Positions 8,242 through 17,332 of a stretch of DNA of 64,000 nt are shown piece after piece (position 1 is the stretch's first letter; the number at the start of each line of letters is the position of its first letter). The position numbers and the translations under genes were made by a program. This stretch comes from Peiella sedimenti (GTDB taxonomy: Bacteria; Pseudomonadota; Alphaproteobacteria; Caulobacterales; Caulobacteraceae): the NCBI RefSeq assembly GCF_030504955.1, contig NZ_JAUKTR010000003.1:62001-126000 (forward strand), given 5' to 3'. Below the pieces are notes generated by a model. The model had not been told where the DNA came from. It was given only the letters and a program-made list of their open reading frames with translations, and ran no database searches.

Positions 8242-9953
8242 TGCTGGTGTTCCTTCTGGCCTTCCTGGGCGGCGTACTGACCATACTCAGCCCCTGCATC
8301 CTGCCCATCCTGCCCTTTGTCTTCGCCCGCGCCGGGCGGCCCTTTGTCACCAGCACCCTGCCGCTTCTGGCCGGCCTGGTCCTGACCTTCGCGCTTGTGG
8401 CCACCCTGGCTGCGGTGGGCGGCGGCTGGGCCGTGCACGCCAATCAGGCCGGGCGGGCCGTCGCCCTGATCCTGTTGGCCGTGTTCGGTCTGATGATGCT
8501 GTTCCCTGGTCTGGGCGAGCGGGCGATGGCCCCGCTGACCCGCTGGGGCTCTAGTCTCAATGAACGCTTCGGCGGCGGCGGCGGCGGCGAGGGCGGCCGT
8601 TGGGGCGAGGCCGGCGCCTCGCTGGCGCTGGGCCTGGCCACCGGTCTTTTGTGGGCGCCGTGCGCGGGGCCGATCCTGGGCCTGATCCTGACCGGCGCGG
8701 CCCTGAACGGCGCCAGCGCCTCCACCTCCCTCCTGCTGCTGGCCTATGCGCTGGGGGCCGCGGCCTCGCTGGCCGCCGCTCTTCTGATCGGCGGCCGGGT
8801 GTTCAAGGCCATGAAGGGTTATCTGCGCTATGAACGGGCGATCCGCCGGGGTCTCGGCGTCCTTGTCCTCATCGGCGTGGCCGCCATCGCCCTGGGGCTG
8901 GACCGGGGCGTGCTGACCCGTCTGTCCGCCGAGTCCACCGGCGCGCTGGAAAGCCGCCTGCTGAGGCTGGGCGGCATGCAGGGCCAGCCGGCGGAGATGG
9001 CCTCGGACGGCAGGCTTCGCGACTTCGGCCCCGCGCCCGAGATCACCGGCGCCACCCAGTGGCTGCAGGGCGGGCCGCTGAGCCTCGCCGACCTGCGCGG
9101 AAAGGTGGTGGTGGTCGATTTCTGGACCTATTCCTGCATCAACTGCCTGCGTACCCTGCCGCATCTGAAGGCTTGGCATGATCGCTATGCCGAGCACGGG
9201 CTGGTGATCGTGGGCGTGCACGCGCCGGAGTTCGCCTTCGAGCGCGATCCGGACAATGTGCGGCGCGCGGTCCGCGATCTGGACGTGACCTGGCCCGTGG
9301 CGCTGGACAACCGCTTCGCCGTCTGGCGCGCCTATTCGAACCGCTACTGGCCCGCCAAGTACTTCATCGACGCGCGCGGCCACATGCGCCAGGCCCACTT
9401 CGGCGAGGGTGCCTATGCAGAATCCGAGGCGACCATCCGGGCCCTTCTGGTTGAGGCCGGAGCCCGCAACCTGCCGCCGCCGGTGGAGGAAGGGACGCTG
9501 GAAGCCCAAGGCGCCCTGGCTGCGCACAGCGGCCGGGAGCGCTCGCCAGAAACCTATCTGGGCACGGCGCGGGCGGCGAACTATCGGCCGGGCGTCGATG
9601 TCGCTGCACTCGACCCCGACCAGTGGACGCTCGACGGGACCTGGCGCCGCGAGGCGGAGCGCATCGTGCTGGATCAGGCGCCGGGCGCAATTGCCTACCG
9701 CTTCCGGGGGCGCGATGTGCATCTGGTCCTGGCCCCCGCCGAGGACGGACGGCCTGTGCGGCTGCGCATCACCCTGGACGGCCAGGCGCCGGGCCGCGCC
9801 GCCGGGGCCGACGTGGCCGCCGACGGGACCGTGACCGTCACCAGTCACCGTCTCTATCAACTGATCCGCTTGCCGCAGGGGCGGGACGGCGGGCTGATCC
9901 GCATCGAGGCGCTGGACCCAGGCCTATCCGCCTACGCCTTCACCTTCGGCTAG
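8241..9953 (+). CDS. DipZ-type CcdA/thioredoxin fusion, thiol electron transfer protein
   Basis: A 570-residue protein in three parts. Residues 1-220: CcdA/DsbD-like membrane domain of about six helices with the paired cysteines C19 (S-P-C-I-L-P) and C141 (W-A-P-C-A-G-P). Residues about 255-400: TlpA/redoxin domain facing the periplasm with active site C299-I-N-C302. Residues about 420-570: a beta-rich domain seen at the C-terminus of mycobacterial DipZ. It likely moves electrons from cytoplasmic thioredoxin to periplasmic targets. Its start overlaps the msrB stop, which points to MsrB as a client. A Gly-rich loop lies at 111-120. Confidence 0.88.
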   Translation: MLVFLLAFLGGVLTILSPCILPILPFVFARAGRPFVTSTLPLLAGLVLTFALVATLAAVGGGWAVHANQAGRAVALILLAVFGLMMLFPGLGERAMAPLTRWGSSLNERFGGGGGGEGGRWGEAGASLALGLATGLLWAPCAGPILGLILTGAALNGASASTSLLLLAYALGAAASLAAALLIGGRVFKAMKGYLRYERAIRRGLGVLVLIGVAAIALGLDRGVLTRLSAESTGALESRLLRLGGMQGQPAEMASDGRLRDFGPAPEITGATQWLQGGPLSLADLRGKVVVVDFWTYSCINCLRTLPHLKAWHDRYAEHGLVIVGVHAPEFAFERDPDNVRRAVRDLDVTWPVALDNRFAVWRAYSNRYWPAKYFIDARGHMRQAHFGEGAYAESEATIRALLVEAGARNLPPPVEEGTLEAQGALAAHSGRERSPETYLGTARAANYRPGVDVAALDPDQWTLDGTWRREAERIVLDQAPGAIAYRFRGRDVHLVLAPAEDGRPVRLRITLDGQAPGRAAGADVAADGTVTVTSHRLYQLIRLPQGRDGGLIRIEALDPGLSAYAFTFG

Positions 9954-10876
9954 GCGGAGTTTCGCGCTGCGTAATGCAGGTGGCGAATGCCGGTGGAGAA
10001 GGCCGCCGGAAAGATGCTGGCGTGGGTCTCGTCCTCGAACACGCGCACCTCGTGCTGGAGGTTGCTGTCGCCGCGCGCGGCCAGCAACTCGCCGAACCTT
10101 CGCGCCTGGCTGACCATGCGCTGATTGCGTTCGGGCTGTTCCTCCCAGGAGCCGACGCCCAGGTAGAACAGGGTGGGCCGCGTCAGCGCCGCGCGTTCGC
10201 CCGCCGCCTCGCGGACCAACAGCCATTCGTCGGCGTACCAGAGCGAGGGACTGACGGAGAGGTACTGATCAAAGGCATGGGGCCGTTCCTGCAGCACCCA
10301 GCAGCAGAACAGACCGCCGTAGGAATGACCCACCAAGGTGCGTTGGCCGGGCGCCGTGCGAAAACGGGCCTCAATCAGCGGCAAAACCTCGTCGGTCAGG
10401 ACATCAAGGAAGCGCGGACCGCCGCCTGAGTTGCGCTGGAACTCAGGTCCATAACCGCCCGTCGGAAAGGCTATCGGCGTGTAGTCGCGCGTTCGCTCAG
10501 CCCGATAGCGATCCCGGTCCGGATAAGCGCCCGCGTACGCCACCGAGACCAGTATGGCGTCGGGCCCCTGGTCCATGCGGTCGGCCAGATGCTCCAGATG
10601 CATGGCGCAAAGGGGGAAGGAATAGTCCGCATCCAGCGTCAGCACGATCCGGTAGCGCCGCTCGGGATTGTCGGCATAGGACGGCGGCGTGCGCACATAG
10701 AGGAGATACTCGATCCCATTTACCGCCGAGGACAGCCGAATAATCTGACTGAACGGCATCCTGTAAGGTATCGCCTCTTCAGTCTGCCGCGCCGACGCGG
10801 GCGCTGTCGCCAAGGCGCCGATCAGGCCGCTCGTCGCCGCCAGCGCAGCGCGACGCGTTGCCCCGAAAGCTGTCAT
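9950..10876 (-). CDS. Exported alpha/beta-hydrolase, esterase D/IroE-like
   Basis: 308 residues with a Tat-like signal (T-R-R-A-A-L-A-A-T, cleavage near A-S-A-R). The body fits the putative esterase family (PF00756): nucleophile elbow G-H-S-Y-G-G near residue 185, and a late E-D-E-T-H-A-S segment supplying the likely catalytic histidine. Relatives include siderophore esterases and acyltransferases; the substrate here is unknown. ATG 10876 has a strong GGGGAGGGG upstream. It converges on dipZ and the two stop regions overlap by 4 bases. Confidence 0.8.
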   Translation of the reverse strand: MTAFGATRRAALAATSGLIGALATAPASARQTEEAIPYRMPFSQIIRLSSAVNGIEYLLYVRTPPSYADNPERRYRIVLTLDADYSFPLCAMHLEHLADRMDQGPDAILVSVAYAGAYPDRDRYRAERTRDYTPIAFPTGGYGPEFQRNSGGGPRFLDVLTDEVLPLIEARFRTAPGQRTLVGHSYGGLFCCWVLQERPHAFDQYLSVSPSLWYADEWLLVREAAGERAALTRPTLFYLGVGSWEEQPERNQRMVSQARRFGELLAARGDSNLQHEVRVFEDETHASIFPAAFSTGIRHLHYAARNSA

Positions 10877-10966
10877 TCGCCCCTCCCCAAATGAATTCTC
10901 TCATCAGAACGCCCCCCTGTGCCGGCCATTCAGATCGATTCCGGTCCAGCCTGCTTGGGCGCAGTG

Positions 10967-11431
10967 TCAACTAATTGGTCGCCGCACCACATAGGCGGCG
11001 ATGGCCTTCCATTGGCCGTCGCGGCGCGCATAGACATCCAGATAGTCGTTTGAGACGACCCGCTCCGTTCCGTCTGGCTCGGCCCGAGTGAATATGGTGC
11101 GCGCCGCCACGTAGGCGATGTCGCCCTGGACGCGGATCTGCAGGTTCTCCCAGCGCACGGCCCTGAGGGCGCTGCGGTCGGCGTTGATGACGGAGTCTCG
11201 GTCGCCCATGGTGCCGTTGGGCCGGATCACCATGAAATCCTCGGCCAGTATGGCGTCCAGCGCGGCGCGGTCGTCCGAGATGTAGGCGTTCAGCCAGCGG
11301 GCGTTGAGGGCCTCCAGCGCCGCCACATCGGCGTCGGCCGGCGCGGCGGCGGGGACCGCTTGAGCGATGGCGAGCCCTCCAGGGGCCGCCAGGGCCATGG
11401 CCAAGAGGACAGCGGCGATCCGGCGCTTCAT
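10967..11431 (-). CDS. Exported NTF2-like (DUF4440/SnoaL-type) protein
   Basis: 154 residues starting at ATG 11431, behind GGGAG. A signal peptide (M-K-R-R-I-A-A-V-L-L-A-M-A-L) is followed by a cone-shaped NTF2-like fold signature: L-N-A-R-W-L-N-A-Y-I-S-D-D-R-A-A-L-D-A-I-L-A-E-D-F and a closing D-G-Q-W-K-A-I-A-A-Y. Such proteins bind small molecules or act as isomerase-like enzymes; no catalytic residues can be assigned here. The frame is open further upstream but that part lies before the signal peptide. Confidence 0.75.
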   Translation of the reverse strand: MKRRIAAVLLAMALAAPGGLAIAQAVPAAAPADADVAALEALNARWLNAYISDDRAALDAILAEDFMVIRPNGTMGDRDSVINADRSALRAVRWENLQIRVQGDIAYVAARTIFTRAEPDGTERVVSNDYLDVYARRDGQWKAIAAYVVRRPIS

Positions 11432-11481
11432 GCTCAACTCCCTTTCAACTGATGGGATTGAGGCGCAACGGCTTAGCTTTG

Positions 11482-11901
11482 TCAGCCCCCCAGATTGACG
11501 CGGCCCTGCTCGTCCATGGGCCAATGCGGGTTCCAGGCCACCTCCCACAGGTGGCCGTCCGGGTCGGCGAAGTAGCCCGAGCGCCCGCCCCAGTCGGCGT
11601 CGTGCGCCGGCCGGGTTATGGCTGCGCCCGCCTCTTCGGCCAGGGTGAGCGCCTCGTCCACCTGATCCCTGTTCCGTACGTTGTGGGCCACGGCGACAAG
11701 ACCGCCTGAAGCTGAGCGGCTGCTGGTCCCCGAATCCGACGCCAGATCAGCGTAGAGGCAGAGCACCAGGCCATTCAGGCTGATGAAGGCGACGCCGGGA
11801 AACTGGGCACGGGGCTTCCAGCCCAGGCGAGCGTAGAAGGCCAGAGATCGTTCCACGTCAGCGACCCCCAGGGTGACGGCGGTAATGCGTGTCTCAAGCA
11901 T
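11482..11901 (-). CDS. VOC superfamily protein (glyoxalase/bleomycin-resistance fold)
   Basis: 139 residues from ATG 11901, chosen because GGGAGGAAGCCGC precedes it. Two beta-alpha-beta-beta-beta modules are visible: V-T-L-G-V-A-D-V-E-R-S-L-A-F-Y at the N-terminus and Y-F-A-D-P-D-G-H-L-W-E-V-A-W near the C-terminus, with the final glutamate in the usual metal position. It overlaps nothing and lies divergently from rmuC. Substrate unknown; a lyase, dioxygenase-like or drug-binding role is possible. Confidence 0.8.
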   Translation of the reverse strand: MLETRITAVTLGVADVERSLAFYARLGWKPRAQFPGVAFISLNGLVLCLYADLASDSGTSSRSASGGLVAVAHNVRNRDQVDEALTLAEEAGAAITRPAHDADWGGRSGYFADPDGHLWEVAWNPHWPMDEQGRVNLGG

Positions 11902-11942
11902 GCGGCTTCCTCCCACGTCCGAACCGGGCTAAGGAACGGAGC

Positions 11943-13217
11943 ATGAACACCACCCTGATCCTGCTGTCCATTATCTGCCTATTTCTGGGAGCGGGCTTTC
12001 TGTGGATGAGCCTGCGCGTACGGGCGGCGCGCCGGGCGGAGGGCGAGGCGCGCGCCGAGCTGTTCCGCGCCGAGGAGCGGCTGAAGCTGATGCAGGAAAG
12101 CCGCGACGCCGCCGCCGAGCTGGTGAAGGCCCAGGCGGCGCAATCCGCTCAGGCTGTGGCCGAACAGCTGGTCCAGCGGGCGTCCGAGACGTTTCAGGCC
12201 CAGGACCGCCTGGCGCGCGAGCGGCTGGAGGCCCAGCTGAAGCCCGTGGCCGAGACCCTGTCCAAGTTCCAGTCCCAGGTGACCGAGCTGGAGAAGGCGC
12301 GCGCCCAGGAGACCGGCGGCCTGAAGGAGCAGCTGACGGCCCTGATGCAGGCTTCGGCGGCGACCCGTGACGAGGCGCGCAAGCTGACCGAGGCTCTTCG
12401 GGGCAATACGGGGCGCCGCGGCCGCTGGGGCGAGCAGACCTGCCGCAATGTGCTGGAGGCCGCCGGCATGGCGGGCCGGTTTGACTTCGTCGAACAGACC
12501 ACCGCCAACGATGATGACGGGCGGCGTCAGCGCCCGGATTTTATCGTGAAGATGGCGGGCGGCGGCCAGTTCGTCATCGACGCCAAGGTTCCGCTGGCCT
12601 TCGCCGACGAGGGCGAGGGCGACGAGGAGGCGCGGGTCCGCGCCGCGTCGCTACGCACAGCTCAGAGCCTGAAGACCCATTGGCGCCAACTGGCGTCAAA
12701 GGCCTATCAGGACCAGTTCAAGCCCAGCCCCGATTTCGTGGCCATGTTCGTGCCGTCAGACGCCTTTCTGGCGGCGGCGCTGGATCACGAGCCGGACCTG
12801 CTGACCGAGGCCATGACCAGCCGGGTGGTGATCGTGACGCCCTCGACCCTTTTCGCCCTGTGCAAGGCCGTGGCCTACGGCTGGCGCGCCGAGGAGCAGA
12901 CCAGGAACGCCGAAGAGGTCGCGCGCCTGGGCAAGGAGCTCTACCAGCGGCTGGCGGTGATGGGCGGTCACGCCGCTTCGGTCGGTCAGGCGCTGGAGCG
13001 GGCGGTGGACGGCTACAATCGCTTCGTCGGCTCGCTGGAGCGCAATGTAATGACCACGGCTCGCCGCTTCGAGGAGCTTAAGGTGGATCACGAGGGCCGC
13101 GACCTGCCCGAATTGAACGCGGTGGACCGCGCCGTCCGGCCTCTAGCCAAGCTGGAGGTCGTCTCGGACACGCCTCAACTGGAGCGGCCGGAGGCGGGGC
13201 AAACGCCTCCAGCCTGA
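11943..13217 (+). CDS. rmuC: DNA recombination protein RmuC
   Basis: 424 residues. N-terminal transmembrane helix (L-I-L-L-S-I-I-C-L-F-L-G-A-G-F-L), a long coiled coil to about residue 150, then the RmuC nuclease-like domain with N-T-G-R-R-G-R-W-G-E, the core R-P-D-F-I-V-K and V-I-D-A-K-V-P-L, matching a PD-(D/E)xK fold. RmuC limits inversions at short repeats. The start ATG 11943 gives the membrane anchor at the extreme N-terminus and follows AAGGAACGGAG. Confidence 0.93.
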   Translation: MNTTLILLSIICLFLGAGFLWMSLRVRAARRAEGEARAELFRAEERLKLMQESRDAAAELVKAQAAQSAQAVAEQLVQRASETFQAQDRLARERLEAQLKPVAETLSKFQSQVTELEKARAQETGGLKEQLTALMQASAATRDEARKLTEALRGNTGRRGRWGEQTCRNVLEAAGMAGRFDFVEQTTANDDDGRRQRPDFIVKMAGGGQFVIDAKVPLAFADEGEGDEEARVRAASLRTAQSLKTHWRQLASKAYQDQFKPSPDFVAMFVPSDAFLAAALDHEPDLLTEAMTSRVVIVTPSTLFALCKAVAYGWRAEEQTRNAEEVARLGKELYQRLAVMGGHAASVGQALERAVDGYNRFVGSLERNVMTTARRFEELKVDHEGRDLPELNAVDRAVRPLAKLEVVSDTPQLERPEAGQTPPA

Positions 13218-13227
13218 CATCGCAGTT

Positions 13228-13575
13228 CTATTCGGCCGGCGCTGCGGCCTCGCCGGCGTTCTCCACCGCCTGACCGGCGTCGCCGGCCACGGTGGCGGCG
13301 CTGTCGGCGACCGCATCGGCCGCGCCCGCCGCGCTGGACGCCACGCTCTCGGCCGCGTCAGAGACGGCCGCGGTCTCGATGGCGTCGTTGCGGTTGGCGT
13401 TGATCAGGAACCAGCCGACGATGACGACCAGCAGCAGAACGCCCAGGCCGATCAGCAGACCGGATGCGCCGCCGCCGCGGCGCTCGACCACCGTCGTGCC
13501 GCCGTCATGATTGCGCTCGACGGTGCGTTCGTTGGTGACGCCGTCGGTGCGCTCCGTAACCCGTTCCTGATCCAT
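13228..13575 (-). CDS. Small single-pass membrane protein, alanine-rich tail
   Basis: 115 residues from ATG 13575 (GGGAGAGG upstream). Charged N-terminus with V-T-E-R-T and N-E-R-T-V-E-R repeats, a glycine patch, one transmembrane helix near residues 43-60 ([17 protein letters not shown]), then an Ala-rich acidic tail with repeated A-A-x-A-V-A-D-S-A motifs that would form an amphipathic helix, like LEA-type or YtxH-type stress proteins. No known domain recognised. Convergent with rmuC, 10 bases apart. Confidence 0.65.
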   Translation of the reverse strand: MDQERVTERTDGVTNERTVERNHDGGTTVVERRGGGASGLLIGLGVLLLVVIVGWFLINANRNDAIETAAVSDAAESVASSAAGAADAVADSAATVAGDAGQAVENAGEAAAPAE

Positions 13576-13712
13576 GGAAACCTCTCCCAAATAGGCCCGC
13601 CGTCCGGGGCTTGGCCGTTGAAACTCCCGCTCAGGCTTGGCGGTTCCGTGCGGGCGCCCTGCGGCGACGGCTCGCCTTGACGGGGCGGAGGGGTCCGCCT
13701 ACCTCGAAGGCC

Positions 13713-14279
13713 ATGGCGATCCGGCGCATTCTGACCTGCGACAATCCCGCTGACCTGGCGGTGCTGAAGCGCGTCTCCACCTCGGTGGAGGGCGTGGACG
13801 CGCCCCTGCGCGCGCTCATGGACGACATGCTGGAGACGATGTACGCGGCGCCCGGCATCGGGCTGGCCGCCGTTCAGGTGGGCGAGCCCATCCGGGTCAT
13901 CGTCATGGATCTGGGCGACCGCGAGGTCGAAGGCGACGTGCAGGACACGGCCGAGGACGACGAGGCTCGCCGCAATCCGCGCTTCTTCGTCAATCCCGAG
14001 ATCGTGTGGACCTCCGACGAGCTGTTCTCCTACGAGGAGGGATGCCTGTCGGTTCCCGAGTACTACGATGCGGTGGAGCGCCCGGCCCGTGTGCGCCTGC
14101 GTTATCTGAACCGCGACGGCGAGTCCGTCGAGGAGGAGGCCGAGGGCCTCTACGCCGTCTGTATCCAGCACGAGATGGACCACCTGGAAGGCGTTCTCTT
14201 CATCGATCACCTGTCACGGCTGAAGCGCGAGCGCGCCATGGCCAAGGTGAAGAAGGCGCTGCGCGACAAAGCGGCCTGA
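13713..14279 (+). CDS. def: Peptide deformylase
   Basis: Removes the N-formyl group from nascent proteins. 188 residues from ATG 13713 with all three family motifs: G-I-G-L-A-A, E-G-C-L-S-V-P and H-E-M-D-H (metal-binding Cys and two His, catalytic Glu). An acidic insertion E-D-D-E-A-R-R-N-P sits between motifs 1 and 2. Followed by a small membrane-protein gene and then fmt, whose product formylates initiator tRNA; def and fmt adjacency is widely conserved. Confidence 0.96.
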   Translation: MAIRRILTCDNPADLAVLKRVSTSVEGVDAPLRALMDDMLETMYAAPGIGLAAVQVGEPIRVIVMDLGDREVEGDVQDTAEDDEARRNPRFFVNPEIVWTSDELFSYEEGCLSVPEYYDAVERPARVRLRYLNRDGESVEEEAEGLYAVCIQHEMDHLEGVLFIDHLSRLKRERAMAKVKKALRDKAA

Positions 14280-14303
14280 CGCCGACCCGCAAGGAGGGTT
14301 TTC

Positions 14304-14501
14304 ATGAGCCGAAACCGCCTTTCCCCCGACCTGAGGCGCAGACGCCGGGGCCGAGTAGCCGCGGGCTCTCTGGGCGCCCTGTTCCTCGTGGCCGCGCTGG
14401 GCGTCGTGGCTGGCCTGCTGCTGGACCGGCTGATCGACCTCGACGGCGCGCTGGATCCCGGCGGCGAGGATTGGCTGGACGACGACCTGTTCGCCTCCTG
14501 A
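14304..14501 (+). CDS. Small membrane protein between def and fmt
   Basis: 65 residues: an arginine-rich N-terminus (R-R-R-R-R-G-R), one transmembrane helix (A-L-F-L-V-A-A-L-G-V-V-A-G-L-L-L) and a strongly acidic C-terminus (G-G-E-D-W-L-D-D-D). A near-perfect AAGGAGG lies 8 bases before ATG 14304, which supports real translation. Positive-inside rule predicts an N-in topology. No family recognised; its position inside a def-fmt-truA run may be incidental. Confidence 0.65.
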   Translation: MSRNRLSPDLRRRRRGRVAAGSLGALFLVAALGVVAGLLLDRLIDLDGALDPGGEDWLDDDLFAS

Positions 14502-14539
14502 CGCTTCCGCATCGCCTCTACCCGGTCTAAAGCCCGCCC

Positions 14540-15484
14540 ATGCGACTGGTCTTCATGGGCGCCCCCGAGTTCGCCGTCCCCTCCCTCGCGGCCCTTGTGT
14601 CAGCAGGGCATGAGATCGCGGCCGTCTACACCCAGCCGCCCCGCCCGCGGGGCCGGGGCCAGGCCCTGAGACCCACGCCGGTCCAGGCCTTCGCCGAGGG
14701 GCTGGGCCTTGAGGTGCGGACCCCCGCCTCCATGCGGCACCCGGCCGAGCTGGAGGCCCTGCGCGCGCTTGGCGCCGACGCCGCGGTGGTGGTGGCCTAT
14801 GGTCAGATTCTGCCCCAGGCGGTGCTGGACGCTCCCCGACTGGGCAGCTTCAACGTGCATGGATCGCTGCTGCCGCGCTGGCGTGGCGCCGCGCCGATCC
14901 AGCGCGCCATCATGGCCGGAGACGCCGAGACGGGCGTGCAGATCATGCGAATGACAGCGGGGCTGGACGAAGGCCCGGTGCTGCTGTCCGAGCGGACCCC
15001 GATCCGGCCGAACGACACCACCGGCAGCCTGGCCCAGCGGCTGGCCCAGCTGGGCGCGGATCTGCTGCCGCGGGCCTTGGCCGCCATCGAGCGGGGCGGA
15101 GCGGCCGAGACGCCCCAGGTGGGCGAGCCCGCCTATGCGAAGAAGATCACCACCGCCGAAGCCCGCCTTGACTTCAGTCGCTCGGCCGCCGAACTGGACC
15201 GGCTGGTCCGCGGCCTGTCGCCGGCGCCGGGCGCCTGGTTCGAGCAGGAGACGCCGCAGGGCCTCGTGCGCATCAAGGTGCTGATGAGTGCGCTGGGCCA
15301 AGGTTCTGGCCGGCCCGGGACCGTGCTTGATGGTCCCGCCCTGACCGTGGCGGCCGGCGAGGGCGCGGTCCGGCTGATCACCTTGCAGCGCCCGGGGGGC
15401 AAGCCCCAGGCGGCCGAGGAGTTCCTGCGGGGCTTTCCCCTGTCGCCCGGAACCGTATTGGGCTCAGCGGCGGGCCCGGCCTGA
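14540..15484 (+). CDS. fmt: Methionyl-tRNA formyltransferase
   Basis: Formylates initiator Met-tRNA using 10-formyl-tetrahydrofolate. 314 residues with [10 protein letters not shown] at the start, the folate/catalytic region [17 protein letters not shown] (N, H of the active site) and a C-terminal OB-fold (L-V-R-I-K-V-L). No Shine-Dalgarno is visible; TCTAAA ends exactly 8 bases before the ATG, as in recR and dnaX, so the message may be leaderless. The stop overlaps truA (TGATG). Confidence 0.96.
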   Translation: MRLVFMGAPEFAVPSLAALVSAGHEIAAVYTQPPRPRGRGQALRPTPVQAFAEGLGLEVRTPASMRHPAELEALRALGADAAVVVAYGQILPQAVLDAPRLGSFNVHGSLLPRWRGAAPIQRAIMAGDAETGVQIMRMTAGLDEGPVLLSERTPIRPNDTTGSLAQRLAQLGADLLPRALAAIERGGAAETPQVGEPAYAKKITTAEARLDFSRSAAELDRLVRGLSPAPGAWFEQETPQGLVRIKVLMSALGQGSGRPGTVLDGPALTVAAGEGAVRLITLQRPGGKPQAAEEFLRGFPLSPGTVLGSAAGPA

Positions 15485-16224
15485 TGCCGCGCTATCGCCT
15501 GTTGGTCGAGTACGACGGCCGGGCCTTTCACGGCTATCAGGCCCAGGCGGGCCTGCCCTCGGTGCAGGAGGCGATCGAGGACGCCATCTTCGCCTTCAGC
15601 GGCGAGCGCATCCGGCTGCAGGCGGCGGGGCGCACCGACACCGGGGTGCACGCCACCGGCCAGGTGCTGCATGCGGACCTGCAGAAGACCTGGCCCGCCC
15701 GCACCGTATCCGAGGCGCTGAACGCGCACCTGGTCCCGCAGCCGGTGGCGATCCTTGAGGCCAGTGTGGCCGAGGGAGACTGGCATGCGCGTTTCTCGGC
15801 GACGGGGCGGCGCTATCTGTATCGCATCCTGAACCGGCGGGCGCCGCCCGCGCTGGATCAGGGGCGCGTCTGGTACGTGAAGAAACCCCTGGACACGGGG
15901 GCCATGCTTGAGGCGGCGCAGGCGCTGATCGGCACGCACGACTTCACCACCTTCCGCGACGTGGGCTGTCAGGCCAAGTCGCCCCTGCGCACGCTCGACG
16001 AGGCGCGCGTCGAACGGGTCGGCGAGGAGGTGCATCTGCATTTTGCGGCGCGCAGCTTCCTTCACCGCCAGGTGCGCTCCATGACCGGCTCGCTGGCCGA
16101 GGTAGGGGCCGGTCGCTGGAGGCGGGAGGATCTTATCGCCGCGCTCGAGGCCCGCGACCGCACCGCCTGCGGCCCGGTGGCGCCTGCGCACGGCCTCTAC
16201 CTGATCGGCGTCGCCTACGATTGA
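15484..16224 (+). CDS. truA: tRNA pseudouridine(38-40) synthase TruA
   Basis: 246 residues, typical length. N-terminus [17 protein letters not shown], catalytic aspartate in [11 protein letters not shown], and the second-domain motif [13 protein letters not shown]. Start codon overlaps the fmt stop by one base, so the two are probably translated from one message. Converges on the Crp-family gene with 7 bases between stops. Confidence 0.96.
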   Translation: MPRYRLLVEYDGRAFHGYQAQAGLPSVQEAIEDAIFAFSGERIRLQAAGRTDTGVHATGQVLHADLQKTWPARTVSEALNAHLVPQPVAILEASVAEGDWHARFSATGRRYLYRILNRRAPPALDQGRVWYVKKPLDTGAMLEAAQALIGTHDFTTFRDVGCQAKSPLRTLDEARVERVGEEVHLHFAARSFLHRQVRSMTGSLAEVGAGRWRREDLIAALEARDRTACGPVAPAHGLYLIGVAYD

Positions 16225-16231
16225 GCCGGCG

Positions 16232-16939
16232 TCAGGCGGCTCCGGCCGTCGGCGCCACGTCCAGTTCGCGGGCGATGCGCTGGATCGCCCCGTAGCAGGC
16301 GCAGGACGCGCGCTCGAGACCCTTGCGGTCCAGAACTTCGACCACGCCGCGGCCGCGCCGGATCAGGTCGCGATCCTCAAGGCGGCTTTCCACCTCGCTG
16401 ACGGTGGCCCGGCGCACGCCCAGCATTTCGGCCACGGATTCCTGGGTCAGCTCGAGCCGCGGCGTCCCGGCCCGATCCTGGAGCATCAGCAGCCAGCGGG
16501 CGAAGCGTTCATCCAGCTTGTGCTGGGCGTTGCAGGCGGCGACCTGCTGCACCTGGGCGAACAGGCCCTCCGTATAGCGGGCCAGCGCCTCGCGGATGGC
16601 GGAGCTCTCAGCCATGGCTCGGCTGAAGGTCTCGGCCTTAAGGCAACCGGCCCGGCCCGAAGTCTGAGCGATGGCGCGGCTGGAGGCGCGACCGTTCAGC
16701 GGACCGCAGGTGACGCCCACGAGGCCTTCCGGGCCGATAGCGGCGGTTTCGACCATGCGGTCGCGGTCCAGAATGGTCATCAGCGATACGACGCCGGCGG
16801 TCGGGAACCAGACCTGATCCACGTCCTGACCCGAGTCATAGATCATGCGCCCGCGCTCGAAGGCGACCTCGTCCAGCTCCGGGATGAGGCGGGCGCGGTC
16901 GGCGGGCGGCAGGCTGTCGATCCACTGGTTGCCGATCAT
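16232..16939 (-). CDS. Crp/Fnr family transcriptional regulator
   Basis: 235 residues. N-terminal cyclic-nucleotide-binding-type beta roll (about 15-125; G-R-M-I-Y-D-S-G-Q and I-G-P-E-G-L-V-G-V), dimerisation helix, then a winged HTH with [18 protein letters not shown]. No N-terminal FNR-type cysteines; a C-A-C-Y motif near the C-terminus is common in this alphaproteobacterial subgroup. Effector unknown. It is transcribed divergently from the pterin dehydratase gene, 96 bases away. Confidence 0.88.
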   Translation of the reverse strand: MIGNQWIDSLPPADRARLIPELDEVAFERGRMIYDSGQDVDQVWFPTAGVVSLMTILDRDRMVETAAIGPEGLVGVTCGPLNGRASSRAIAQTSGRAGCLKAETFSRAMAESSAIREALARYTEGLFAQVQQVAACNAQHKLDERFARWLLMLQDRAGTPRLELTQESVAEMLGVRRATVSEVESRLEDRDLIRRGRGVVEVLDRKGLERASCACYGAIQRIARELDVAPTAGAA

Positions 16940-17035
16940 GCGGCGGCTCCTGTAACGCTGTGTCCGGCCCGGAACGCCGGAAGCTGCACCGTAGTTCCGC
17001 CAAGCTTCTTAACTCGCCCTCGCCGGAGACCCCCC

Positions 17036-17332
17036 ATGGCCGACGCCCGACTGGAGCTGTCCGAAGCCCTGAAAGACCTGCCCGAGTGGGCCGCCGACAC
17101 GGGTCGCGAGGCCATCTGCCGGACCTTTGTTTTCAAGGACTTCAACGCCGCCTTCGGCTTCATGAGCCGCGTCGCGTTGCTGGCCGAGAAGATGGATCAT
17201 CACCCTGAATGGTCCAATGTTTACAATCGGGTGGAGGTGCTGCTGACCACCCACGACGCCGACGGCGTCACGGCCCGCGATGTGGCCATGGCCCGCTTCA
17301 TGGATGAGGCGTTCAGGGTCGCCGGCGCATGA
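17036..17332 (+). CDS. phhB: 4a-hydroxytetrahydrobiopterin dehydratase (PCD/DCoH)
   Basis: 98 residues. Recycles 4a-hydroxypterin made by aromatic amino acid hydroxylases. The signature F-x-F-x-D-F-x-x-A-F-x-F-M-x-x-V-A and the catalytic M-D-H-H-P-E-W-x-N-V-Y-N-x-V are intact. ATG 17036 sits 9 bases after CGGAG. No phenylalanine hydroxylase gene is in the window, so the partner enzyme is elsewhere or the role is different. The stop overlaps the downstream SDR start (ATGA). Confidence 0.93.
   Translation: MADARLELSEALKDLPEWAADTGREAICRTFVFKDFNAAFGFMSRVALLAEKMDHHPEWSNVYNRVEVLLTTHDADGVTARDVAMARFMDEAFRVAGA

Noticed and set aside
8199..9860. Long antisense frame over dipZ (about 550 codons)
   Set aside because: Same shadow effect; dipZ has clear CcdA and redoxin motifs on the other strand.
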